Assembly: GCF_020564935.1 (NCBI RefSeq)
Contig: NZ_JAJCXB010000001.1
Coordinates: 186,001 to 250,000, forward strand
Direction: 5' to 3'
From: Streptomyces pinistramenti
GTDB lineage: Bacteria > Actinomycetota > Actinomycetes > Streptomycetales > Streptomycetaceae
DNA length: 64,000 nucleotides
Below are positions 8,083 through 16,158 of this stretch, piece after piece. The stretch's first letter is position 1. Every line of letters starts with the position of its first letter. Both the position numbers and the translations under genes were made by a program. Under the pieces are notes generated by a model. It was not told the origin of the DNA, did not search any database, and was given only the letters and a program-made list of their open reading frames with translations.

Positions 8083-9648
8083 ATGACTGACAAGCTCGAC
8101 CCCAGTGGCTGGGATCCCGGGGAACGCGCGCACGCCCTGGACTGGCGGAACGTCGGACTCGATCCGCGCTCCGCCAGCGCGACCGGGACGTCGGGGGCCT
8201 TGGTCGGGTCCACCGGCCCCTTCGCCACCCTCGCCGGCCGCTACACCCTCGACGCCGCAGGCAGCGCCACCGATGCCGTGCTGACTACCGCCTTCACCCA
8301 GATCGCGCTGTCTTTGGGCTCATGGGTCAGCTACGCCGGACTGTTCGGCATGGTGCACCACGAGGCCGCCACCGGAGCAACGACCAGCGTGTCCGCCGGA
8401 TTCAGGACCTTCGCCGGAGAAACCCACCCGCTGGAGATCCCGCCCGCCCCGCAACCGAGCGGACGCACCGCCCTGGTCCCCGGATTCATCGCAGGCGCCT
8501 ACGCCGCCCACACCCGCTCGGGCCGACTGCCCTGGGAGCAGCTCTGGTCACCCGCGCGGTACCTGCTCGAACGGGGTGTCCCAGTCACCGAGCACCTCTC
8601 GCGCCTACTTGCCCAGCGAGCCGATGTCCTCACCCGCACCGACGAGGGCCGCGCCGCATTCGCTGCGCAAGGACGGCTACCGCGGGCCGGCGAACTCTTC
8701 ACCCAGCAGCGTCTGGCGGCCACCGCCGCGGCCCTCGCCGAACACGGACCGGACTGGATGTATCAGGGGCCCTGGGCGGAGCACTTCGTATCGGCGGTGC
8801 GCAGGGAGGGAGGCCAGGCGAGCATGGAGGATCTCGCGGGCTACCGGGCCCGCTGCGGCGAACCGGCACGCGGGTCCTTCGCAGGCCACGAGATCGCGAC
8901 CCTGCCCGCCCCGGACACCGGTGGGACCAATCTGCTCGCCAACCTCGCACGGCTGGAGACAGCCGAGATCGGCGAACCCGCACAGGACCCGCACGCCCTG
9001 GCCGGATTCCTCACGGCCCTCGACGGCTCGCCCTCGACCGGCAGCCACTCCGACTACGTGCTAGCCGTCGACGCCGAGGGCAACCTCGCCGCACTGTGCC
9101 ACAGCATCAACACCGCGATGTGGGGCACCACCGGCATCGTCGTGGACGGCATCCCCCTCCCCGACCCGGCGGCATTCCAGCAGCCGCTCCTCGCCGAACT
9201 CACCCCCGGGGACCACCTCCCCATGCCCGTCGAGCCCGCCATTGCCTTGCGCGAGGGTCGCCCCGTCCTCGCCTGCAGCAGCATCGGCGTCGGACTGCAC
9301 CCGGCCACCGTGCTCGGTCTGCACCGCGTTCTCGCCCTCGAACAACCTCTCGCGGCGGCGGTCGATGCCCCGCTGGTCCACGGCCACGACATCATCATGG
9401 GCGACTCGGTGACCTCCATACTGGCCCACCGCGAACTGCCGACGCCCAGCCGAGTCATCGACGACTGCTTCCCCGACGCGTGTCTGGAGGCGGCTCGCGA
9501 CGCTGGACACGCCGTGACGCCACGATCCGCCGATGACCCGACGCTGCCCCGCGGTTTCTGGGCCGCGATCACCACCGATCCCGATACCGGGGTGCACACC
9601 GCAGCACGTACCCCGTACGGCCAAGGCCCGGCGCGCACGATCGGATGA
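8083..9648 (+). CDS. Gamma-glutamyltransferase-like Ntn hydrolase
   Basis: A 521-residue protein of the gamma-glutamyltransferase superfamily (autoprocessing N-terminal nucleophile hydrolases that cleave gamma-glutamyl or related amide bonds). The family's early block (AAGSATDAVLTTAFTQ) and the start of the small-subunit block (YVLAVDAEGNLAALCHS, then INTAMWG) are recognisable. Where canonical enzymes have a TTH nucleophile block, this protein reads STGSHSDY, so the nucleophile is shifted or replaced. No signal peptide is visible, so it is probably cytoplasmic. It is divergent from the regulator and controlled through the palindrome. The AAAGG ribosome site at 8069 adjoins a copy of the element-end sequence (reverse complement of TTTACCGACC at 8072-8081). 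Confidence 0.7.
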   Translation: MTDKLDPSGWDPGERAHALDWRNVGLDPRSASATGTSGALVGSTGPFATLAGRYTLDAAGSATDAVLTTAFTQIALSLGSWVSYAGLFGMVHHEAATGATTSVSAGFRTFAGETHPLEIPPAPQPSGRTALVPGFIAGAYAAHTRSGRLPWEQLWSPARYLLERGVPVTEHLSRLLAQRADVLTRTDEGRAAFAAQGRLPRAGELFTQQRLAATAAALAEHGPDWMYQGPWAEHFVSAVRREGGQASMEDLAGYRARCGEPARGSFAGHEIATLPAPDTGGTNLLANLARLETAEIGEPAQDPHALAGFLTALDGSPSTGSHSDYVLAVDAEGNLAALCHSINTAMWGTTGIVVDGIPLPDPAAFQQPLLAELTPGDHLPMPVEPAIALREGRPVLACSSIGVGLHPATVLGLHRVLALEQPLAAAVDAPLVHGHDIIMGDSVTSILAHRELPTPSRVIDDCFPDACLEAARDAGHAVTPRSADDPTLPRGFWAAITTDPDTGVHTAARTPYGQGPARTIG

Positions 9649-9727
9649 CCGACAGGAGCACACACCATGTAGTGCTGGCTGCATGAGTCGATCGCGCGTC
9701 TCCTGTCGACGCAGCGATAAGTCACGA

Positions 9728-9765
9728 GGGGCTATCAGGAATCAATGGTGATTCCTGATAGCCCC
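9728..9765. terminator. 17-bp perfect hairpin downstream of the GGT-like gene
   Basis: Left arm 9728-9744 (GGGGCTATCAGGAATCA), four-base loop ATGG, right arm 9749-9765. It lies 80 bp after the GGT-like stop and ahead of the IS256 remnant. There is no U-run, as is common in Streptomyces. It could also shield the downstream IS from read-through. Confidence 0.6.
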
Positions 9766-9802
9766 AACGGTTCACTCACTACGTCGGCAGACCGTCACGA
9801 AA

Positions 9803-10626
9803 GAGACTGTAAAACGTTCGGTGTAACTCCCGATCATGGAAGATGCATCGATGACCAGCAACAATGTGACCGGGGCCGAGCCCGTCGAGCCGTCTGAGAC
9901 GACCCCGTCGAAGTCTGTGGACGACCGGCTGATCGACGAGCTGGTGGGCCGGGCTCAGGCCGAGGGCCTGCAGCTGACCGCGAAGGCGGGCTGCTCCAGC
10001 AGCTGACGAAGCGGCTCCTGGAGTCCGCTCTCGAGGGTGAGATCACCGATCACCTCGGCTATGACAAGCACGATCCGGCGGGGAAGAACGGCGGCAACTC
10101 CCGCAACGGCACCCGCGCCAAGACCGTACCGGCCGATGTCGGCCCGGTGGAGATCACCGTGCCCCGCGACCGCGACGGCTCCTTCGAACCGAAGATCGTC
10201 AAGAAGCGGCAGAAGCGGCAGAAGCGTCTGACCGGCGTCGACGAGATGGTCATCTCACTCGCGGCGAAGGGCCTGACCACCGGCGAGGTCCAGGCCCATC
10301 TCGCCGAGGTCTACGGCGCCGATGTATCCCGCCAGACGATCTCCACGATCACCGACAAGGTCCTCGAGGGCATGGCCGAATGGCAGAACCGGCCCTGGAC
10401 GCCGTTTACCCGGTGGTCTTCATCGACGCCATCCACGTGAAGATCCGCGACGGTGCGGTCGCCAACCGGCCCATCTACGTGGCTCTGGCGGTCACGGCCG
10501 AGGGCCGGCGGGACATCCTCGGGCTGTGGGCCGGCGATGGCGGCGAGGGCGCCAAGCACTGGATGCACATCCTCACCGAGATCAAGAACCGCGGCGTGAA
10601 CGACGTCCTCATGCTCGTCTGCGACG
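9803..10626 (+). pseudogene. IS256-family (mutator) transposase, frameshifted and 3'-truncated
   Basis: The reading begins at ATG 9836 or 9851 and encodes the IS256-family N-terminal region, then LESALEGEITDHLGYDKHDP in another frame, then VYPVVFIDAIHVK. Two single-base losses are inferred, near 9987 (KAGCSSS-stop in place of a GGLLQQLTKR-type reading) and near 10397 (RPW for RPLDAVYPVV). The first catalytic Asp region (VFIDAIHVK) and the following VCDG are present, but the gene ends there because an IS5-family element is inserted at 10627. The 3' half does not resume beyond that element. The likely left tip is GAGACTGTAAAACG at 9803. Confidence 0.8.
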
Positions 10627-11527
10627 GAGCCTTTTCCAACCTGGCCGGACTGGTGGCCAGTTGGATAGGTGGGGCGGTGTCTGGACGTGAGGAAGCTCCT
10701 GGTAGACGGGTTCACGACCAAGATCGCCTGTCTGCCAGGAGCTTCCGCGTGCTTGTCTACCCGCCGGCGTCGATGTGTCCAGCTCGACCTTGCGCTACCT
10801 GGCCACTCACCTGCGGATCCACCGCCAGGAACGCGGAACGCGCTGGCGTCGCGTGAGCGCGGGCCGTCAGGCCCTGCTCGTCCTGGCACACCTGCGCTGC
10901 GGCCATACCTACGCCCAGCTCGCCGCCGGCTTCGGCGGCGGCACCGCCACCGCCTACCGGTACGTCGTCGAGGCCATCGACGTCCTGGCCGCTCTCGCGC
11001 CGACCCTCGCCGAAGCGATGAAGACCGCCTCCACCAAGGCGTTCGTGATGCTGGACGGCACGCTGCTGCCGATCGACCGGACAGCGGCCGACCGGCCCTT
11101 CTACTCCGGGAAACACAAGAAACACGGCATGAACGTGCAGGTCATCACCGATCCGATGGGGCGACTGCTGTGGGCCTCGCCCGTCCTGCCCGGCACCGTC
11201 CACGACATCAAGGCCGCCCGCACCCACGGCATCCTCGACGCCCTGACCGAAGCCGGCCTCGAATGCTTCGCCGACAAGGGCTACCGCGGCGCCGGCGGCA
11301 CCATACGACTGCCTTACTGGGGCCGCTGGGAGACGCTCTCCGCAGGCCAACAAGCCGTCAACCGCTCCCACGCAAAGATCCGCGCACTCGTCGAGCAGGC
11401 CATGGCCACCCTGAAGAGCTGGCGCCTCCTGCGCAAGCTCCGCTGCAGCACCACCCGCATCACCCACCTCGTCCAGGCCATCCTCACCCTGCACCTGACC
11501 TGCTCAAACTGAGGTTGGAAAAGGCTC
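10627..11527 (+). mobile_element. Complete IS5-family insertion sequence (901 bp)
   Basis: Bounded by 16-bp perfect inverted repeats: GAGCCTTTTCCAACCT at 10627-10642 and its complement at 11512-11527. No matching target duplication is visible (left flank GCGACG, right flank ACTACC), and the interrupted IS256 gene does not resume on the right. The present flanks therefore seem to result from recombination or deletion rather than simple insertion. An internal inverted repeat (GGAAGCTCCTGG at 10691 and its complement at 10735-10746) lies ahead of the transposase. Confidence 0.8.
10775..11512 (+). CDS. IS5-family transposase (DDE_Tnp_4 type)
   Basis: A 245-residue DDE transposase. An N-terminal HTH (TYAQLAAGFGGGTATAYRYV, residues about 48-68) precedes the catalytic domain, with Asp in VMLDGTLLPIDR, a second Asp in the HDIKAART/ADKGYRG region and Glu in HAKIRALVEQAMATL. 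The listed GTG start gives SSSTLRYL; families of this type usually begin about ten residues earlier with a VYP..VD motif. That text (VLVYPP) is present just upstream but one base out of frame in both copies of the element, so either the native start is GTG 10775 or a shared frameshift exists. The TGA overlaps the right terminal repeat. Confidence 0.85.
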   Translation: MSSSTLRYLATHLRIHRQERGTRWRRVSAGRQALLVLAHLRCGHTYAQLAAGFGGGTATAYRYVVEAIDVLAALAPTLAEAMKTASTKAFVMLDGTLLPIDRTAADRPFYSGKHKKHGMNVQVITDPMGRLLWASPVLPGTVHDIKAARTHGILDALTEAGLECFADKGYRGAGGTIRLPYWGRWETLSAGQQAVNRSHAKIRALVEQAMATLKSWRLLRKLRCSTTRITHLVQAILTLHLTCSN

Positions 11528-11641
11528 ACTACCTGAATCACTCGGACAAGCGACAGCATCGACCCAACTCAGCGTCACGGACATGTAGTCTATGAATCGC
11601 CGCAGTTCAGAGCAGGTTCACGAGTTCCTGCGGTCGGTAAA
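11528..11641. other. Right end of the inserted Tn554-like element
   Basis: A 114-bp gene-free stretch, lower in GC than its surroundings, between the IS5 right repeat and the resumption of tniA. It ends in CGGTCGGTAAA (11631-11641), the inverted counterpart of the left border. No coding frame is supported. Confidence 0.55.
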
Positions 11642-12505
11642 CTTCGCTGGCAGAACCACAAGCTCAGCGAATACGCACCCGCCTGGGGCCCAGGCGAGGA
11701 CCATAGCCCCAACTCGCTGTTCGCCGCCGCCATGCAGCAAGGCGGCTGGTCCATGCAGATCCCCGAGCCTCAGCTCTACTACCAGGTTCTGCGCAAGCAC
11801 CACGTGATGATCCACCCGAGACGGGGCGTGAAGATCCTCGGGCTTTGGTACTACGACGAGGTCCTTGAGCTGGAGCGTTTCACCGGGCACTCGGGCCGCG
11901 GCGGGAAGCACAAGGGCAAGTGGGTCATCCACAGTGACCGAAGGGACCGGCGCCAGGTATTCGTCCAGGATCCGCTCGACCGGGACCGCTGGCACGACCT
12001 GCGCTGGACCGGACTGCCGCCGCAAGGCGAGGTCCCGGCCTTCTCCGACAAAACGGTGAGCCAGCTGCTGTCCGCCGTCCGTGAGCGCAAGCTCGCTCCC
12101 AAGTCAGACATCGAACTGCTGCCGCTGATGCTTGAGATCCTCGGTCAGGTCGTCCCGGTCGACCAGTGGCCGACCCAGCAGCAGGAAGCCAAGAAGCAGG
12201 CGAAGAAGGCCGCGAAGCGAGACCGGGCCGCCCGCTCTCGCGAGATCTCCCGAGCCGAGACTGCTGCGGCCGACCGGACCGCCGGCCGGCCTGCCGAGCC
12301 CGAGCCGGAGAGCTGGCAGAAGCAGGCCCGCACCGTCAGACAGGCCGTCACCGCCGACCGGCGCCGCCGCCGTGAGGCCGCCGTCACCGTCGATACATCC
12401 GTCCCTCGGCACCTGGACGAATCACTCAAGAGCCGTCATCTGTTCCTGGCGTCGCCCCTTCTGGAGGACGACGAGGACACGGCCGACACCGAGGAGAACG
12501 TGTGA
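11642..12505 (+). pseudogene. TniA-like transposase, 3' portion (Mu-type C-terminal domain)
   Basis: In-frame continuation of the transposase broken at 984. From 11648 it reads WQNHKLSEYAPAWGPGEDHS, the segment that normally follows the catalytic Glu helix. It continues into the beta-barrel domain (HHVMIHPRRGVKILGLWY, HKGKWVIHSD, WHDLRWTG) and a Lys/Arg-rich tail that in this group contacts the ATPase partner. An internal ATG at 11732 could in principle start a C-terminal fragment of 257 residues. The stop overlaps the tniB GTG. Together with 1-984 this would give a transposase of about 620 residues. Confidence 0.85.
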
Positions 12506-13809
12506 CGCTCGACAATGTCTCGGCTGGGCAGCTGGACGGCGTGCCGTCCCGCAGCCAGATCGCCGCCATGATCCTCAGTCCCGCGACGCACCGGCACACC
12601 TTCACTGGCTGGCAGCACTACCGCGCCACCCGCGACCAGTTCACCCCGCCGCCTCGGCTCACCGTCAGGCAATACAGGATGCTGCCGGACGACAGACGCT
12701 CCGACTACGACGTCTATCGGCGCCTGACCAACATCAACCTGCCGGTCCAGGAAACACCGATGCTCGGAGGCGTGACACGGTTGCTCGACCGGCGCCTGCA
12801 GGGCAACACGCTCCGGCGCAACAGCCCCACGATGCCCGGAGTGATGGTGAGCGGCTGGGGCAACCACGGCAAGACCGCCACGGTCTGCTCGGTCGCCGCG
12901 GCCTTCGAGGACCAGTGGCTGGACTTCCACCACCACCTCAACCCCGACTCCGTCCCGGGCACAGCGGACCTGCACGCGCCAGTCGTCTATGTCCAGACAC
13001 CTGTCACAGCGACCCCGAAAAGTCTCTGCGAGTCGATCCTCAACTTCTTCGGGCCCGAACGCTGGAAGTTCACGCTTCCGCAGCTGATCCGGCTGGTCGC
13101 CGACTGCCTACGCGACCACGGCGTGAAAGCCCTGATCATCGACGACATCAACCGACTGCGGATGCACCGCGCCGACGACCAGGACGTCCTGGACTTGATC
13201 CGCGCCCTGATGAGTTTCAACGTCACGCTCGTCCTGACCGGCGTCAACATCCCCGGCACCGGGCTACTGCGGGAAGCGCATTTCAGCCGCCGCGCCCGCC
13301 AATGGGTGCTGCCACCGTTGGAGACCACACGTGTCCACGGCCTCGAAGTCACTCAGATCGAGCGTCGCTTTGAACTGGTGGAACTCGACCGCTTCGCCTA
13401 CTCGACACCCTCCCAGATCCAGGCGTTCGTGAAGCACCTGAGAGGAATTGAGGCTCACCTGCGGCTACTGAAAGCGAAGAAGGGCATGCTCACGGACGGT
13501 TCGATGCCCGAATACCTTATGGACCGCACCGGCGGCGTCATCGGCCTCCTGGGCCGACTGCTTGAAGAAGGCGCCCAAGAAGCGATGGCCACCGGCAAAG
13601 AGGCCCTCACCGAGGCACTCCTCGACGAGATCGTCATCGGCCGGGACATCCCCGCAGAGGGGACCGAGCCGGCACCGTCAGCAGCAGCCGGCACCGAACT
13701 TTCCGACAACAAGAAGACGCCCGGGCGAACACGTAAGCCGCGCAACACCGTGTTCGACGACCGCGGCCCCCGAGGCGACTCCGAACCCCCATCAGAGGTG
13801 GCGAGTTGA
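12502..13809 (+). CDS. tniB: TniB-like AAA ATPase of a Tn7/Tn5053-type transposon
   Basis: A 435-residue AAA+ ATPase that would couple target choice to the transposase. The Walker A motif is GWGNHGKT (about residues 116-123), Walker B is ALIIDDINRLR (about 212-222) and a sensor-1-like LVLTGVN follows. The C-terminus is long, polar and probably disordered. GTG overlaps the tniA stop by four bases and the TGA overlaps the tniQ start, so all three are coupled. The gene is intact and could in principle act in trans with a related transposase, but its own TniA is broken. TniB/TnsC/IstB-like ATPases are the alternatives; the tniA and tniQ neighbours favour TniB. Confidence 0.85.
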   Translation: MTLDNVSAGQLDGVPSRSQIAAMILSPATHRHTFTGWQHYRATRDQFTPPPRLTVRQYRMLPDDRRSDYDVYRRLTNINLPVQETPMLGGVTRLLDRRLQGNTLRRNSPTMPGVMVSGWGNHGKTATVCSVAAAFEDQWLDFHHHLNPDSVPGTADLHAPVVYVQTPVTATPKSLCESILNFFGPERWKFTLPQLIRLVADCLRDHGVKALIIDDINRLRMHRADDQDVLDLIRALMSFNVTLVLTGVNIPGTGLLREAHFSRRARQWVLPPLETTRVHGLEVTQIERRFELVELDRFAYSTPSQIQAFVKHLRGIEAHLRLLKAKKGMLTDGSMPEYLMDRTGGVIGLLGRLLEEGAQEAMATGKEALTEALLDEIVIGRDIPAEGTEPAPSAAAGTELSDNKKTPGRTRKPRNTVFDDRGPRGDSEPPSEVAS

Positions 13810-15758
13810 TACAGATCCCGCCCACCGGTGCCATGCCCCGCAGCCTGATCCCACTGCCGGGGGAGAGCGTGGCCGGCTTCATCCTGCGTCTGTCCCACCG
13901 CCTGCGCGTTGCGCCCAGCAACGTCACCTGGCGCACGGGCCTGACCCCCCATCGCTTCGGCAGCGGATTCTCGCCCATCCGCCACCTGCTCATGATGGAG
14001 CCGACCGAGGCTTCCGCGTTCGCGCACGCCGCCCGCATGTCCGCCGCGGACGCCGAGCGGCTCACTCTCCTGCCCTATCTCCGCCGCTGTCCACCTGTCT
14101 CCGGAGCCCTCAGACGACAGCCGGACGGGCCGCCCCGAGCGCGGAGCGTCTTCCCTTCCTGGCTTCTTATCGGTTCCACCCGCTACTGCCCAGCCTGCCT
14201 CAGGGGCGACGGCTCTGTGATCCAGGCACGTCACGGAGGTGCATGGCAGCTGCTCTGGCACCTGCCCGTCGTCTTTGCCTGCCTGGAGCACCAAGTCCTA
14301 CTTCAGGACTCGTGCCCCGCCTGCCGGCACCCCGCCAGTCGACACCCCGAGGGCCGCCTCAAGCTGGTTCCGTCACCAACGGCAGCAGAACTTCACCCAG
14401 TTCAATGCCGCAATAGCGGCCTCAGCGCGAACATAGGGAGAACATTCTGCGGCCACCGGCTCGACGACAGCAGTAGCCTCACCGAGACCCGTCTCAGTTC
14501 CGAACTGGCCGTGCTGCAGCAGAAGATCCTCGACTGGCTCAGCCCAGACACGCCTGCTCAAACGGCCTTCCACAATTTCGCGGACCTGCTAGTCATGGCC
14601 TCGATCGTCAACGCGACTTGGCCGCACGGCGCAGCCGCGACCGACCTTCCCCACGCGCTGAGCGCAGCCTTCGATGAACACCTCGCCGTCCAGCAGCGGG
14701 CAGCCGAGTCCGTCGGCGGCAAACCACCCCACCGCAGCAGCCGCCACCCCAGCCTCTGGAGCACGGAACCGCGCTCCTCCGCGGCCACCGCCGCCCTACT
14801 CGCCATCGCTCACGCCCACCTCCAGCACCCTGTCCACCGAATGCGAAAGACCCTGATCACCCTGCTGGAACACGCACCGGAAACCGCTGATCGCCGATGG
14901 GGCTCCACATGGGGCACCCTGCAACTCGACGCTTCCCCCTTGATCCGGCACGAGATCGACAACGCCTTCAGGCGACGGTTCCCCGCCCAACACCCACCCG
15001 GCACGTCCGACCAACCCGACCGGACAGCCTGCGTCATCCCCGTCCGCACACGCGGCTACCGCGCCGAAAGCATCCCCCAGCACATCCCTGACGAGTGGTT
15101 CACCCTTGTGTCCAATGCCTCCCGCCCGAAGCCGCTGCCACGCTCTCCGCAGGCCACCGGGCTGCGGAGAGCACTTGCGGTTCAGCTCGTCCAGGCCGTC
15201 ACCGGCATGCGCATGGATGAAGCCGCCCGGTTCCTCGGCGTCCCCGCTCACTGGATCGGCCACTTTCCCGCCCCGCTGCATCCCCTTCGTCTGATCTTCC
15301 AGAAGGATCCCTACGACCTGCCCGGCGCCCTTGAATACCTCGGCGAACACATCGCATCCCTCCCCGAGCCGATCGACCACCGGCAACGCCGCGAGACCTT
15401 CAGATCCTGGAACCTCACCACCACCGCTTGGAAAAGGATCCGCCGGTCTCACCCCGCACCCCAGTGGAGCAGCCGACCAGGGGCAGAGGGCAGGGAAAAC
15501 AGGCTCCGCGAGTGCTCCTCCGCAGTCATCTGGACATACCTCACCGGCAGTGAATGGAAGCTCGCACCGTGCTTCCGGCCAGCCCAGGCGTCAGCCGCCA
15601 GGACCTTCACCATCCCGGAGAAAGCGCTCGTCAATGAGCTTTCAGACCCGCCAGACGGTGTCATCCGCACCGAGCTCGCAGTGCTCCTGCGGAGAACCGC
15701 CGAGGAGATCCTCAAGTCCAAGCTTGGACACCGGCAGCAACTCTCCGTGACTACGTGA
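13806..15758 (+). CDS. tniQ: TniQ/TnsD-like target-selection protein
   Basis: A 650-residue protein starting at TTG 13806, inside the tniB stop (TTGA). The N-terminal TniQ signature is clear: PLPGESVAGFILRLSHRL (residues about 16-34). A zinc-finger region follows, with YCPACLRGD at about 126 and DSCPACRHP at about 169. The long C-terminal part, with HTH-like helices, resembles TnsD-type proteins that read a specific DNA target. In Tn7-like elements this protein chooses the insertion site; here it may direct insertion upstream of the permease gene. The frame is intact. Confidence 0.85.
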   Translation: MIQIPPTGAMPRSLIPLPGESVAGFILRLSHRLRVAPSNVTWRTGLTPHRFGSGFSPIRHLLMMEPTEASAFAHAARMSAADAERLTLLPYLRRCPPVSGALRRQPDGPPRARSVFPSWLLIGSTRYCPACLRGDGSVIQARHGGAWQLLWHLPVVFACLEHQVLLQDSCPACRHPASRHPEGRLKLVPSPTAAELHPVQCRNSGLSANIGRTFCGHRLDDSSSLTETRLSSELAVLQQKILDWLSPDTPAQTAFHNFADLLVMASIVNATWPHGAAATDLPHALSAAFDEHLAVQQRAAESVGGKPPHRSSRHPSLWSTEPRSSAATAALLAIAHAHLQHPVHRMRKTLITLLEHAPETADRRWGSTWGTLQLDASPLIRHEIDNAFRRRFPAQHPPGTSDQPDRTACVIPVRTRGYRAESIPQHIPDEWFTLVSNASRPKPLPRSPQATGLRRALAVQLVQAVTGMRMDEAARFLGVPAHWIGHFPAPLHPLRLIFQKDPYDLPGALEYLGEHIASLPEPIDHRQRRETFRSWNLTTTAWKRIRRSHPAPQWSSRPGAEGRENRLRECSSAVIWTYLTGSEWKLAPCFRPAQASAARTFTIPEKALVNELSDPPDGVIRTELAVLLRRTAEEILKSKLGHRQQLSVTT

Positions 15759-15767
15759 ATCTCAGCG

Positions 15768-15870
15768 GTCGCAAACTAGCGTGAGCAACGTCGCTAACTA
15801 CGGTGAGCAGCCCTGCCGACGACCAGCGCAGTTCAATCGAGGCTCTCGCAAACCATCGCGAGCAGTCACA
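15768..15870. repeat. Right end of the Tn7/Tn5053-like transposon (three 20-bp repeats)
   Basis: Three imperfect direct repeats lie just after tniQ: GTCGCAAACTAGCGTGAGCA (15768-15787), GTCGCTAACTACGGTGAGCA (15790-15809) and CTCGCAAACCATCGCGAGCA (15845-15864). All share TCGCnAAC and GAGCA. Six bases after the last repeat comes ACA (15868-15870), the terminal trinucleotide of Tn7-like ends. This matches the multi-site ends bound by TnsB/TniA transposases. The left end should carry inverted copies but lies outside the window. Confidence 0.75.
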
Positions 15871-16158
15871 GAGCCACGCGGGCTCCGAAGTGCCGGTGAC
15901 CGTATGGAACAGGTCACACGATGCCCCCGCTGAGGGCGAAGCAGGAGCCGGATGGCGCGGAAATTCCGGCATCGCGGTATGTCCAGTGTGGGATTAACCC
16001 TGTCAAAAACGCCCAAATCACCAATGGCGCGTAATGAATGTGATCCAGCACACAGACGAGGGGGCCCTCTTCGGGGATGGTGTGCCGTCGGCTGTCCGCG
16101 AACAGCGGAATCCGGCCACGGCTCCAGCACACCTGCCTGAAAGTGAGATGAATCAGCA
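15871..16158. other. Chromosomal flank and permease leader region
   Basis: A 288-bp stretch between the transposon end and the permease start. It is noticeably less GC-rich, with AATCACCAATGGCGCGTAATG near 16016-16036. It probably holds the permease promoter; I see no clear -10/-35 pair, coding frame or riboswitch. Confidence 0.4.

Larger units (their letters stand above)
985..11641. mobile_element. 10.66-kb composite insertion inside tniA
   Basis: The block separates two halves of one transposase gene. It begins TTTACCGACCG and ends CGGTCGGTAAA, an 11-bp perfect inverted pair. It contains a Tn554-like tnpABC set at its left end, cargo genes, and IS5- and IS256-family copies. Tn554-family elements use tyrosine recombinases and make no target duplication, which fits the absence of an obvious duplication here. 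The recombinase genes are decayed, so the element is probably fixed. The exact outer edge on the right is uncertain by about 6 bp (11641 to 11647), because the intact reading VKV-WQN would be restored only if CTTCGC also belongs to the insertion. Confidence 0.75.

Noticed and set aside
9661..9727. Possible small gene after the GGT-like stop
   Set aside because: ATG is followed immediately by TAG, and no other frame has GC3 bias or a ribosome site.
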